A stretch of DNA of 57,934 nt from Psychrobacter sp. PG1. GTDB lineage: Bacteria; Pseudomonadota; Gammaproteobacteria; Pseudomonadales; Moraxellaceae. The notes under the pieces are model-generated. The model saw only the letters and a list, made by a program, of their open reading frames with translations. It ran no database searches and had not been told where the DNA came from. This document shows, piece after piece, positions 26,282-35,533 of this stretch. The DNA is taken from the NCBI RefSeq assembly GCF_014897815.1, contig NZ_JABUZG010000024.1, positions 1 through 57,934 on the forward strand, given 5' to 3'. The position numbers were made by a program, and so were the translations under genes. The stretch's first letter is position 1. The number at the start of each line of letters is the position of its first letter.

Positions 26282-26939
26282 AGCTGATTCTATTAGGTGA
26301 TTAGGTCACTCAAATAATATTGAACTGCTTAACAAATACACTGCGATTATCCAAAAAATCTAGATTACTGATATTAATAGCCTACAGCCAGCTATTCAAT
26401 TGCGCCAAACGTATAGAATAGCATTCGTAAATAAAGACAAACCTACTCTAAAGCCTGCCCCTTCATACGATGTTTGTTCTTCGCAACTGCCGTTAAAGCT
26501 AAACTAGCTATTTTTTATTCAAGTTATCACTCAAAGTTGGTTTTAAACTTCCAAAATATAACATCTTCAACCATGTGAAATCCTAACCTCTGGTGCTGAA
26601 TTCCTGCACACTGTCATTAGTCCAGACGATCTATTATTGATTTATTACCTACCGTTCTTATTTCTTCAGAGACTGGCTTACAAAGTGCTCTATATTTCAG
26701 ACGTGTCAATTCATTGACCAGAGATCTATAAGGCTTTTTATGATTGATATTCTCATGAACCATAGTCCTTAACACATTCATTTTTCTAACTTTCGACATA
26801 CTCATCATTATCTCAGTACCAACACATTCATTGAACGACTGTGACATTTATCACTCACAAAGAAAGTCAAATATTGAAGTTACCTTGTGTAAGCGTAGCT
26901 AATATGCACACCTTACTGAAATATAAAGTTTGTATATCT
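26282..26939. other. Intergenic region before znuD copy 2
   Basis: Mostly AT-rich. A 76-codon open frame on the minus strand (26617-26847) resembles nothing I know and has no good ribosome site; I do not call it a gene. Confidence 0.5.
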
Positions 26940-26960
26940 TTATGTTATATTATAACATAA
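26940..26960. promoter_or_regulatory. Zur-type operator of znuD copy 2
   Basis: Perfect 10-1-10 palindrome with half-site TTATGTTATA. It has the same core and spacing as the operator at 2768 and ends 59 bp before the ATG of the second receptor gene. Confidence 0.85.
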
Positions 26961-27019
26961 CTAAAATATTTACTCTTATCGTTATTTATCCCTATATAAC
27001 TTCTTATTTTGGTAATCTC

Positions 27020-29359
27020 ATGTCTCCAATTTTTCATATCAACAGATTAAGAGAACCTGATTATACTTCTGTATCTTCAGTTAATTTTAGTATTCGCCGG
27101 GTAACGACTGTATTCTCAGTAACGACAGCTTTAGGTATGGCAAGTTTGTCGGTCAATGCACAGGATACGATAGTAGACATCAAACCTATGACACCCTCAT
27201 CTTTTAACCTAAACTCTCCTGATATGACCCACCCTTCGGTAACTCTAGACACCATAGTGGTAACGTCTAACCCTTTATTGCCACAAGCGAATGAAATGGC
27301 AACCGCAACCAGTATTGTTACTGGCGATGCGCTCACTACTCAGACAAGCAGTACGCTTGGTGATGCACTAGCAAATGAAGTGGGCGTGTCTACTGATAGT
27401 TTTGGGCAAGGTGCGAGCCGACCCATTATTCGAGGGCAAAGCGCACCGCGTGTCCAAGTCATGCAAAATGGTTTGAGCGTACAAGATGCGTCACAAATCT
27501 CACCAGACCATCAAGTGGCGGTACCTGTACTAGGTGCCAAACAAGTTGAAGTAATCAAAGGCACGTCAGCGTTGATGTATGGTGGCGGTGCTATCGGTGG
27601 TGTGGTCAATATTGTTAATGACACTATTCCTAAAGAAAAGCCTAAAAACAACATCAACGGAAAATTGGCATTGATTGGTCAACAAGCCACAGACGGTTAT
27701 TTAGGTTATGCAGAACTCAATGGTAGTATCGGTGAAAATTGGCTATGGAGTGGGTATTACCAAAAGACGGATAAAGGCAATATCCAAGTACCACATTTGG
27801 ATACCGATGAGATTGCCAACAGTTGGTACACGCAAGACAATGGTAGCATTGGCTTGTCTTATGTGACTGATATGGGCTATATCGGTGCATCATATCAGCG
27901 CCTATCCTCAGAATATGGCTTGCCCTTTCATGTGCATAATGAATGCTCACCTGATAGCGTACTGACTAACCAACTGAGCTGTGAGGCGGATCATGAACAT
28001 GACCACGATCATGGTGAAGCGCCCTATGTCGATATGACGTCAAACGTCTATCAGCTCCATGCAGAGCGAAAATTACCCATGATAGGCGTCGATAGCATCA
28101 ATACGAAACTCAGCTATACCGATTATCGTCACGATGAAATAGATGAAGGTGCGGTGGGCACAACTTTTGAAAACAAAGCCATTAGTGCTCAAGCTCAAGC
28201 CACACATAGCACGTATAAAACAGGTAATCTAGGTTTTATGAAAGGTGTGGTCGGTCTAGATTACACAAACAGCCGGTTTTCTGCTGTTGGGCTAGAAGGC
28301 TATTTGCCGCAAACCGATCGTACACAGGTCGGTTTGTTTTTCATTGAACGACTCACGCCAGATTATTTTGGCGCAAAAATACAGAATGCTGATAAATTTG
28401 CAGGTCAGTCATTATCTACAATTGATGCCCATGCTGGTCATAATCATGGTGAGACGACGAAAGACGCTCCTCTCGATACGTCTAGTATTTTAAGAAAACA
28501 AGGCAAAAGTCCTTGGTATATTGAGTTTGGCGGTCGTCAAGATTTTCAAAGCCTAATAGATAACGACAATAACATCGAAAAAACACATGCTGGAACGTCT
28601 GTCAGTTTAGAAGGTGGCAAATATCTTACGCCTAATACGCAGTTGTCAGCCAGAATCAGTCATTCTGAAAGATTGCCTTCTCCACAAGAGTTATTTTCTA
28701 ATGGCGCCCATCTTGCAACCAATACTTGGGAGCGTGGCAATGGGCAATTAGAAGAAGAATCTACTGATGGCGTAGAATTCACTTTGCGTTACGACAATGG
28801 CAATCGTTTTGATAGTAGTATTTCTGTCTTTTATAACGACAGCGCAAATTATATTTATGCAAAAACTCAAGACATTGCTACTGAAGGAGAGTCTGCAGAT
28901 TTTCGTTTAGTGGATTATGTCCAAAGCGATGCCAAGCATTATGGTGGTGAAATTCAATCACGCTATTATCTTAATGACAATATTAGTATTGGCAGCTTTG
29001 CCGATATTGCACTCATCACGCTAGATGATAGAAGCCTTACACGGAAATACGCGCCAAGATTGGTAGCGCCTCGTATTGGTGGTGATATTACCTCTCAATT
29101 TGGTCAATTTGACTTGGTGCTGTCTGGGTATCATCGTTTTGAGCAAGATCACATTGCTGATTTTGAAACCAATACACCGAGCTACAACATGGTTGATGCC
29201 AAGCTTGTCTATCACAGTTCGAGCGCTCATGATTACACCGCTTTTTTTCAAGTCGAAAATATTCTAAACGAGCTTGCCTATAATCATGCCTCTTATTTGG
29301 CTGAACAAGTACCAATGCCAGAGCGCTCTTTCAATGCGGGTATCACCTATAACTTCTAA
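27020..29359 (+). CDS. znuD: ZnuD-like TonB-dependent zinc receptor, copy 2
   Basis: 779-aa outer-membrane receptor, full-length paralogue of the gene at 2844, with near-identical plug motifs (GASRPIIRGQSAPRVQVMQNG split only by minor changes) and barrel. It has its own His-rich loops: around residue 303 (HVHNECSPDS through DHEHDHDHGEAP) and around 470 (HAGHNHGE). The frame is open upstream to 26930, but that would include the Zur-type palindrome, so the ATG at 27020 is chosen; it aligns with copy 1. It is followed after 87 bp by the second AztD-like gene. Sequence differences cluster in the mature N-terminus and loops, consistent with an old duplication or separate import. Confidence 0.85.
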   Translation: MSPIFHINRLREPDYTSVSSVNFSIRRVTTVFSVTTALGMASLSVNAQDTIVDIKPMTPSSFNLNSPDMTHPSVTLDTIVVTSNPLLPQANEMATATSIVTGDALTTQTSSTLGDALANEVGVSTDSFGQGASRPIIRGQSAPRVQVMQNGLSVQDASQISPDHQVAVPVLGAKQVEVIKGTSALMYGGGAIGGVVNIVNDTIPKEKPKNNINGKLALIGQQATDGYLGYAELNGSIGENWLWSGYYQKTDKGNIQVPHLDTDEIANSWYTQDNGSIGLSYVTDMGYIGASYQRLSSEYGLPFHVHNECSPDSVLTNQLSCEADHEHDHDHGEAPYVDMTSNVYQLHAERKLPMIGVDSINTKLSYTDYRHDEIDEGAVGTTFENKAISAQAQATHSTYKTGNLGFMKGVVGLDYTNSRFSAVGLEGYLPQTDRTQVGLFFIERLTPDYFGAKIQNADKFAGQSLSTIDAHAGHNHGETTKDAPLDTSSILRKQGKSPWYIEFGGRQDFQSLIDNDNNIEKTHAGTSVSLEGGKYLTPNTQLSARISHSERLPSPQELFSNGAHLATNTWERGNGQLEEESTDGVEFTLRYDNGNRFDSSISVFYNDSANYIYAKTQDIATEGESADFRLVDYVQSDAKHYGGEIQSRYYLNDNISIGSFADIALITLDDRSLTRKYAPRLVAPRIGGDITSQFGQFDLVLSGYHRFEQDHIADFETNTPSYNMVDAKLVYHSSSAHDYTAFFQVENILNELAYNHASYLAEQVPMPERSFNAGITYNF

Positions 29360-29446
29360 CAGCCTACTCTCTTTTCATTAGTCACCAGTAACTAGCAATC
29401 CGTAATCAATTGTCATAAGCCTCATAACTTATGACTGGAGTCCTTT

Positions 29447-30844
29447 ATGAATCAAATAAATGCTTTGAGCCGTGCCATCACGCTCGCCTTCTCTTCTTTA
29501 ATCGCCGTTTCAGCACTTAGCGGCTGCGGGTCATCAGATGATAGGAAAACACCAATCATAGATTCAGAACATGACCACGACCATGGAGACGATCATGACC
29601 ATGATGATGAATCTGCTGTCAGCACTGAAATGGAACAAGGTCGTTTATTTATCACTGCAAAAGATGGCAGTCAAGCTTACATTTATAGCCTTGCTCAAGA
29701 TAAAGTGATACAAACCTTACCTTTGACAGGTCAAGCCGATGCCGTACAAAGTAGTCCAGATGGTCATTACGCCGTCGTCATGGATCGTACTAACAACACG
29801 GTCAATTTTTATCATAGTGGGCTTGAGATTGAAAATCATGGCGATCATGATCACCCATATGCTCGTGATACGGCAAAAATGCCATTACAGCTCAACTATA
29901 CCCGTCCTGTACATTTTCAAACGTTTGGTGAGCAAGCTGGATTATTTTTTGATGGTTTGGGTGCCACAGGCAACCCCATAGAAAACCCTGTAAAAGAAGC
30001 TGGATTTGTACTCGTAACAGATACCGGTATTGCCGATGGTACACTGCCTTATCAAAAGCTTAATACCAGCATGCACGGTACAGCGGAACCTAGAGGCAAT
30101 TATGTGATTGCCTCGCAGCGTTATCAGACAACTGGTAGCTCACTGGCTGATACGCTCTCTGTATTTGAACAGCATGGTGATCACTATCATATAAGCCAAA
30201 CCTTTGAGACAAAATGCATGGGGTTGCATGGCAGTGGCAGCGTCACAGATTACAGTGTCTTTGCTTGTAGCGATGGCGTTTTAAGCGTCAAACAAACCGG
30301 AGACACATTCAGCGCCGAAAAAATTTCCTATCCCAGCAGCCTAACCAATATTCAATGTGATGGTACAAGCAGTAGTCCTGCTCGAATTGGCTCATTCATC
30401 ACTAACCACCATCATAACTATGCCATTGGCAGCGCTTGCGGTCAGCCTTACCGTGTTGATCCTATCAGTAAAAACATGACACCGATTGTCTGGACAACAG
30501 ACAGCCGTCGCCGTGTTGTCAGCTATGATTTTGATGCCCACGGAGAGCATTTAATGCTACTCGATGATACTGGCAAGTTATACATACTGGATGTCGCACA
30601 AAATTATAAGCAAACTGCCGTATTAAATGTTTTCCCTAATGGCATCGAAGGCAAAGCGGTTCCCTCATTTATTGTTAACCCAAACACGAAAATGGTTTAT
30701 ATGATGGATGACTCAAACCAGCAAATCATCGAAATTGATGCTGAAGATGGTGAAATCGAGTCAAAAATAACACTGAATTTCACACCCTCTCATGTGACTT
30801 GGTTTGGTGTGAAAGCTGGGCATGATGATGAACATAGCCATTAG
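29447..30844 (+). CDS. aztD: AztD-like His-rich zinc chaperone lipoprotein, copy 2
   Basis: 465-aa lipoprotein paralogous to 5262-6677. Signal peptide with lipobox LSGC, then a His/Asp tract (EHDHDHGDDHDHDDE), the conserved ENHGDHDHPYARDTAKMP loop and the propeller motifs SSPDGHYAVVMDR and YDFDAHGEHLMLLDD. The C-terminus ends HDDEHSH. The His tract is shorter and less regular than in copy 1. Its operon with znuD copy 2 and the shared Zur-type operator support zinc binding and transfer in the periplasm. Confidence 0.7.
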   Translation: MNQINALSRAITLAFSSLIAVSALSGCGSSDDRKTPIIDSEHDHDHGDDHDHDDESAVSTEMEQGRLFITAKDGSQAYIYSLAQDKVIQTLPLTGQADAVQSSPDGHYAVVMDRTNNTVNFYHSGLEIENHGDHDHPYARDTAKMPLQLNYTRPVHFQTFGEQAGLFFDGLGATGNPIENPVKEAGFVLVTDTGIADGTLPYQKLNTSMHGTAEPRGNYVIASQRYQTTGSSLADTLSVFEQHGDHYHISQTFETKCMGLHGSGSVTDYSVFACSDGVLSVKQTGDTFSAEKISYPSSLTNIQCDGTSSSPARIGSFITNHHHNYAIGSACGQPYRVDPISKNMTPIVWTTDSRRRVVSYDFDAHGEHLMLLDDTGKLYILDVAQNYKQTAVLNVFPNGIEGKAVPSFIVNPNTKMVYMMDDSNQQIIEIDAEDGEIESKITLNFTPSHVTWFGVKAGHDDEHSH

Positions 30845-31098
30845 CGCTTAGCACCTCATCTAATAAAGATAGTTTAATGACTGCTGACAGTAATTGGCTA
30901 TTAAATATATTTATAAACGCTAGTATTCAAGATAACCCTTAATCCGACGCTTCTTAAATTCCGAAGCATCCGATTAAAGCGCTCGATGATCTTGAATTCT
31001 TCTATAGGCATATCTTAAACAACTGGGCTAGTAGGATTTACTACATTAGTTATAGTCTGCTATAACATCATATTACCCCAGTTTATAATTATAAAAAA
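30845..31098. other. Convergent intergenic region
   Basis: Contains no gene I recognise. A half-site TATAACAT at about 31071 lacks a matching arm. Confidence 0.5.
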
Positions 31099-31142
31099 AC
31101 CAATGAAACCGCTACGATATTTTCATAGCAGTTTCATTGGTT
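31099..31142 (-). terminator. Terminator of the nitroreductase-pirin operon
   Basis: A long stem AACCAATGAAAC / GTTTCATTGGTT with inner CGCTA/TAGCA pairing; on the minus strand it is followed by a run of T. It sits 22 bp past the nitroreductase stop. Confidence 0.85.
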
Positions 31143-31164
31143 ATACGGTCTTTAACGCTAAAAA

Positions 31165-31776
31165 TTATTTACTGAATACTTTCATACGTTCATCAATTGG
31201 CTGAAACGCTTTATCGCCTGCTGGCTGCTCAATAGCGCCGAACACCATTTGCGCATTTAATTCCCAATCATCAGCGATGTCCCAAGCATCGGCAACTCTC
31301 TGATCGATGACAGGATTATAATGCTGCAAGTTAGCACCGATATCTAAACTCGCCAATGCCGTCCAAATTACATATTGATGCATCGCGCTGGTTTGATGTG
31401 CCCAGATTGGGAATTTATCCGCATATAAAGAGGCGGCTTCTTGCATGTTTCTCACGACGCCTTTGTCCTCGAAAAACAATACTGTACCCGCACCCGCTCT
31501 AAAGCCTGCAATTTTATCTTTAGTACCTTGGAACTTCTCGTCATCGCCAACAATCACTTTGAGTGTCTCTTCAGTAATATCCCATAATTTTTCATGATCT
31601 TCACCGAATAACACCACGATACGCGTCGATTGTGAGTTAAAAGCGGATGGCGTATGCAAAACCGCATGCTCAACTAACTTAACGATTTCGTCATTTGATA
31701 CTGGCAATTGATTGCTCAATGCATAGATAGAACGGCGCTTTTCTGCCAATTGTTGTAAGTCTTTTAGGTTTGACAT
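31165..31776 (-). CDS. Nitroreductase-family flavoprotein
   Basis: 203-aa FMN-dependent oxidoreductase of the small nitroreductase group (RRSIYALSNQLPVSNDEIV at the start, HTPSAFNSQSTRIVVLFG, WAHQTSAMHQYVIWTALAS and GANLQHYNP). Members reduce nitro compounds, quinones or other electrophiles with NAD(P)H. It is the third gene of a pirin-pirin-nitroreductase operon (gaps of about 72 bp) whose promoter carries a 47-bp element shared with the LysR/doxX promoter. A role in quinone or electrophile stress is inferred from this grouping. Confidence 0.87.
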   Translation of the reverse strand: MSNLKDLQQLAEKRRSIYALSNQLPVSNDEIVKLVEHAVLHTPSAFNSQSTRIVVLFGEDHEKLWDITEETLKVIVGDDEKFQGTKDKIAGFRAGAGTVLFFEDKGVVRNMQEAASLYADKFPIWAHQTSAMHQYVIWTALASLDIGANLQHYNPVIDQRVADAWDIADDWELNAQMVFGAIEQPAGDKAFQPIDERMKVFSK

Positions 31777-31849
31777 TGTTTTCTCCAGTGATTATTGATG
31801 AGTTTACGTGATTAAGAACTAAGTTATAAATTTAAATACTAACCAACCT

Positions 31850-32791
31850 TTAACCTTTAAAACCTTGAAGTAATTCAGGTGCTGGCAAACGTTTCATATC
31901 AGAGTCGACATTACCGAAACGCTCATGACCATTATTCCAGTCGATGATGGATTGCTCAATCTCTGCTTTATTGTCAGCAACAAAATTCCACCAGAGTAGG
32001 ACTTGGTTATTTAATGGTTCACCGCCGATAAACATCACACGTGTGCCTTTTTTAGCAACCAATTTAATGCTTTCGTTATTAGCAACATCACTATCGTGGA
32101 AACGAAAGAGTTGATCCTGCTTACATACCTTTCCTTCAGATTCTATCTCACCCTCTGAGACTAAGATGCCGTATTCAAAGCTTGGTTCTAAAGTGAGCGT
32201 CACCTCGCCATCCTCGGTAAAGTACACGTCGATACCGACCAGCTTGGAGTATTGGATAGTAGGCGCTTCAAAGTGCTGACCTGACACATTGGTATAGCTA
32301 CCGGTGGTCAGAATCATCTCAACACTATCTTCCGTCCACGTTGGTAGCTCTGGATAATGATGAAAACCGCGCTCAATCTCTTGATCCGTTGGTAGTGCAA
32401 TCCAGAGCTGTACCATGCTGATAGCACGCGCCGCATCCGACGAACCACCAGTGTCTGGAAACACGCTTTGTTCCGTATGACTGATGCCTTGGCTTAGACC
32501 CGTACCGGCTGTCATGACGTTGACTTGGTTCTTAGTAATGACTTGCTCGTTACCTAAGCTATCTTTATGCAGTACTTCGCCATTTAACATCCAGCTAAAA
32601 GTTTGCAGATTGGTGTGCGGATGACGACCCACTTGCATGCCTAATTCATCTTCACCAAAGTCAGCAGGACCAGCGTGATCTAAAAAGCACCAGGCTCCGA
32701 TAGGTTTTTTGCCAGTGTTAGGTAGCAGACGAGCAATAGGAATACCGCCAACATCGGCCATTCTTGGCTCTAGGGTTTGAATACTCATCAT
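31850..32791 (-). CDS. Pirin-family protein (long form)
   Basis: 313-aa bicupin. The N-terminal pirin domain shows the metal-site block GRHPHTNLQTFSW and MTAGTGLSQGISHTEQ, and the C-terminal domain includes YGILVSEGEIESEGKV and MFIGGEPLNNQVLLWWNFV. Pirins bind Fe or other divalent metals; some have quercetinase activity and others are redox regulators. It lies between the second pirin and the nitroreductase in one operon. Confidence 0.9.
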   Translation of the reverse strand: MMSIQTLEPRMADVGGIPIARLLPNTGKKPIGAWCFLDHAGPADFGEDELGMQVGRHPHTNLQTFSWMLNGEVLHKDSLGNEQVITKNQVNVMTAGTGLSQGISHTEQSVFPDTGGSSDAARAISMVQLWIALPTDQEIERGFHHYPELPTWTEDSVEMILTTGSYTNVSGQHFEAPTIQYSKLVGIDVYFTEDGEVTLTLEPSFEYGILVSEGEIESEGKVCKQDQLFRFHDSDVANNESIKLVAKKGTRVMFIGGEPLNNQVLLWWNFVADNKAEIEQSIIDWNNGHERFGNVDSDMKRLPAPELLQGFKG

Positions 32792-32862
32792 TCACCTCTT
32801 ATTATAGATAGTTATAGATTCTTGAATACATGATTATGAATTACTACTATTTTTTGTATCAA

Positions 32863-33573
32863 TTAATACATAGGTACTTCCATTAGCAATACTCTAGCGT
32901 CCTCATCAGCATCCATCGTGAAGCTTTTGGTGTCTGAGATACCAAGACCATCTCGAGTATCAAGTACGTTACCGTTGATAGTCACTTTACCCTCTAGTAC
33001 CAAGACATAAACACCGTTATTGACATCTTTTAAATCATAAGTCTGAGTCACGCCTTTGTCAAAATGACCCATATGGAACCAAGCGTTTTGGTGAATCCAA
33101 ACCCCAGCGTCGTCCGCGTTTGGCGAGAGCACTTGGTTAAACTCATTAGCTTTCATGTGCTCATCCATACGTACTTGCTGATAGCGCGGCGTCACACCCA
33201 TTTTATTGGGAATCACCCAAATTTGTAAAAACTTGACAGGTTCATTGGCATCGCCATTCATCTCACTATGAGTAATACCCGTACCCGCTGACATGACCTG
33301 AATCTCACCCGTTTCGATGATACCTTCGTTACCGATATTATCGCCATGAGCTAGCTTCCCACTTAGAGGAATACTGATAATTTCCATATCGCGGTGTGAG
33401 TGTTTGCCGAAACCTTGACCACCAATAACAAAGTCATCATTGATGACCCGTAGCGCGCCAAAACCCATACGCTCTGGATTATGATAATTGGCAAAGCTAA
33501 AAGTATGACGGCTTTTGAGCCAGCCATGATTAGCATCGCCACGAGAATCTGCTGCATGATAGATCGTTTTCAT
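32863..33573 (-). CDS. Pirin-family protein (YhhW-like)
   Basis: 236-aa pirin of YhhW/quercetinase length. Motifs: GWLKSRHTFSFANYHNP, FGALRVINDD, GKHSHRDMEIISIPLSG (metal His) and MSAGTGITHSEMN (third His and Glu). It is the first gene of the operon, starting 67 bp downstream (minus strand) of the conserved 47-bp promoter element. Quercetinase-like dioxygenase activity is possible; the physiological substrate is unknown. Confidence 0.92.
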   Translation of the reverse strand: MKTIYHAADSRGDANHGWLKSRHTFSFANYHNPERMGFGALRVINDDFVIGGQGFGKHSHRDMEIISIPLSGKLAHGDNIGNEGIIETGEIQVMSAGTGITHSEMNGDANEPVKFLQIWVIPNKMGVTPRYQQVRMDEHMKANEFNQVLSPNADDAGVWIHQNAWFHMGHFDKGVTQTYDLKDVNNGVYVLVLEGKVTINGNVLDTRDGLGISDTKSFTMDADEDARVLLMEVPMY

Positions 33574-33640
33574 AAGTTATCCTTTATTTTTAATTGGCTT
33601 GTTTAAGCTATGGTCCTATTATAATTGTTGAGCAGATATA

Positions 33641-33687
33641 GATAAACAGTGATTATTGCAAATAACTATTCTTATTTATAGAACAAT
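33641..33687. promoter_or_regulatory. Conserved 47-bp element before pirin operon
   Basis: This 47-nt stretch matches 36008-36054 at about 38 of 47 positions without gaps. Shared cores are GATAAAC, GTGAT and TTCTTATTTA-AGAACAAT. On the minus strand a TATAAT lies about 17 nt past TTTATC, so the element sits just upstream of a probable pirin promoter, as expected for a LysR activator site. Confidence 0.7.
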
Positions 33688-33792
33688 AGGTGCTTAGAAT
33701 TAACGTAATATAATAGTCACGCCATCATTCGCGCCACCCGTTAGTACCAATAAACGGGTGCAAAAAATATTAACGATAAGGAGAGGTAAACC

Positions 33793-34119
33793 ATGTCAAA
33801 TCTACATACATTGAATAATGAAGTTATCGACAACAAAGCTCAAAAACGTTTCGAAATTCATATCGATGATCAAGTTGCGTTTGAAGAGTATGAGTTTTTT
33901 ACCACATCCACAGGTGAGGAAGGTATTGAGTATAAGCACACATTCGTACCTGAGTCGCTCAGTGGTCGTGGTATTGCTGGTTACTTAGTTAAGGTTATCT
34001 TAGATTGTGCAGCCGTTAGAAAACTGCGCGTTAAACCAACCTGTCCTTATGTGAAATCCTATATTGATAAGCATCTACAATACCAAGACAATTCGGTGTT
34101 TCATGGTGCGAAAGCCTAA
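33793..34119 (+). CDS. Small GNAT-like acetyltransferase (COG2388)
   Basis: 108-aa protein of the YjdJ/COG2388 group of minimal GNAT domains. HTFVPESLSGRGIAGYLVK holds the acetyl-CoA-binding signature, followed by LRVKPTCPYVKSYIDKHLQY. It has GGAGAGG just before the ATG. Divergent from the first pirin and probably sharing its control region. Substrate unknown. Confidence 0.87.
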   Translation: MSNLHTLNNEVIDNKAQKRFEIHIDDQVAFEEYEFFTTSTGEEGIEYKHTFVPESLSGRGIAGYLVKVILDCAAVRKLRVKPTCPYVKSYIDKHLQYQDNSVFHGAKA

Positions 34120-34136
34120 GAAAATATGAACCAAAA

Positions 34137-34166
34137 AAAAGCCATGACAAATCATCATGGCTTTTT
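34137..34166. terminator. Bidirectional terminator between GNAT and yoaK-like genes
   Basis: AAAAGCCATGA pairs with TCATGGCTTTT, with A- and T-runs on either side; it lies between convergent genes. Confidence 0.85.
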
Positions 34167-34204
34167 ACGATTAATGGCATTACTCAATAATGGTAAAACT
34201 TTTA

Positions 34205-34948
34205 TTAGCTAATATGCTGTAAGAACTCTGGATTACGCGCTAGTAGTGATAGGTACAGCACAGGAATGACAAACAAACCGACTGCCCAATAACTGAGATT
34301 GACGTACAGCACCGCCCCAAGGAGCGCGCCAATCACAAAGCTGATAACCAATGCCGCGCTATGCCCCAATTTTTTGGCATTATCAGCGCTACGGTTGGCA
34401 ATATAATCTGACAGACCAATGCCCAATTGGGTCGTATTACCCGTCATTAATACCGTAGGACTCATATGTTTGATGACTGTTTTACTAGCCGTATTACGAA
34501 TAGCAAGTGCCGTTAAGCCCAAACCACCAGTAATGGCGACCGATATATCGCCTGCTTCAGTGAAAGGTTGAAAGGACAATCCTGCTATCATAAATGCGCT
34601 CAAAAATAGCGCTTCTGCTAAAAACAAATGACTGAGTACTAACGTTTGCTTTCGGCTTTTATCAATGTATATTTTGGTAATAACCACCGTTATTATAAAA
34701 AGTGGCACCGATGCCAGCTTGATCCACAAGCCATCTTCACCTTTAACCAAACCGCTACCAGCCAGTACTAAGTTACCCGTGACATGAGCGGTAAAAAAGC
34801 CAAATAAAGTGATAAAGCCAATGGTATCAATCGCCCCACCAACTATCGTTAATAGTATAGGCGCTTGATAGCGTTGCCAAAAGCTTGGTGTCTTACGATC
34901 TAGAGTATTGTTATCAGCGACAGCTTTAGGCACTGGTATGTCCTGCAA
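34205..34948 (-). CDS. YoaK/DUF1275-family membrane protein
   Basis: 247-aa membrane protein with about six hydrophobic helices. GGAIDTIGFITLFGFFTAHVTGNLVL near residue 36 is the DUF1275 signature, and MTGNTTQLGIGLSDY matches the second conserved block. Function of the family is unknown. Its ATG lies inside the 3' end of the FMN reductase gene (23-bp overlap), so translation is probably coupled in the doxX-reductase-yoaK operon. Confidence 0.88.
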   Translation of the reverse strand: MQDIPVPKAVADNNTLDRKTPSFWQRYQAPILLTIVGGAIDTIGFITLFGFFTAHVTGNLVLAGSGLVKGEDGLWIKLASVPLFIITVVITKIYIDKSRKQTLVLSHLFLAEALFLSAFMIAGLSFQPFTEAGDISVAITGGLGLTALAIRNTASKTVIKHMSPTVLMTGNTTQLGIGLSDYIANRSADNAKKLGHSAALVISFVIGALLGAVLYVNLSYWAVGLFVIPVLYLSLLARNPEFLQHIS

Positions 34949-35480
34949 AATCCACGAAATCAGTCACAAAGCGCTGTAAGAATTTCTGTGTGCGCGGGCT
35001 AACACTGCCATCGTCATTTAAGCTGTCAGTTGCACGACTTAAATGAATTTCAGGATCAATCATCATTTGTGCCGACAGCATTTGCAGGCTTTTTCTGAAA
35101 TCAAGGCCACTATTGATACCGCCAAAACTGCCTGGCGAGGCCGTCACTACCGCAACTTTTTTATGGGTCCAAACGCTTTCTTTATACGGACGAGAGCCGA
35201 TATCGATGACGTTTTTTAGGGCAGCAGGCATGGTTCGATTATGCTCTGGCGTGACAATCAATACCCCATCGGCGTTCTTAAGCTGTTTACGGACACGCTC
35301 ATAGCTGTCAATGGTCGTGTCATCATAATCTTGATTATAAACAGGCAAATCGGAAATGTGTACTTCTTCTATCACTACGTTCTCAGGCATTTGCGATACC
35401 ATAAGCTCTGCAAATTTACGATTGATAGATTCTTTTCGCAAGCTGCCAATAATTAAGGCGATGTTTAGGGATGCGCTCAT
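34926..35480 (-). CDS. NADPH-dependent FMN reductase-like flavoprotein
   Basis: 184-aa flavodoxin-fold protein. IIGSLRKESINRKFAELM at the start is the NADPH-FMN reductase/ChrR motif, with VLIVTPEHNRTMPAALKNVID and VAVVTASPGSFGGINS binding FMN. Such enzymes reduce quinones, chromate or FMN by two electrons. Second gene of the doxX operon, next to a LysR regulator; fits a quinone/electrophile defence module. Confidence 0.9.
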   Translation of the reverse strand: MSASLNIALIIGSLRKESINRKFAELMVSQMPENVVIEEVHISDLPVYNQDYDDTTIDSYERVRKQLKNADGVLIVTPEHNRTMPAALKNVIDIGSRPYKESVWTHKKVAVVTASPGSFGGINSGLDFRKSLQMLSAQMMIDPEIHLSRATDSLNDDGSVSPRTQKFLQRFVTDFVDFAGHTSA

Positions 35481-35533
35481 AGCGGCTCCTTGATTATGAT
35501 GATAAGACGATATTTTCTACGCCATTTACTCTA

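Noticed and set aside
26617..26847. 76-aa minus-strand open frame
   Set aside because: No recognised family, no ribosome site and no conserved partner; kept only as intergenic description.
26930..27019. Upstream extension of znuD copy 2
   Set aside because: It would translate the Zur operator; the ATG at 27020 aligns with copy 1.
31060..31085. Possible fourth Zur site (TATAACATCATATTAC)
   Set aside because: Only one half-site; no opposing arm and no start codon nearby.
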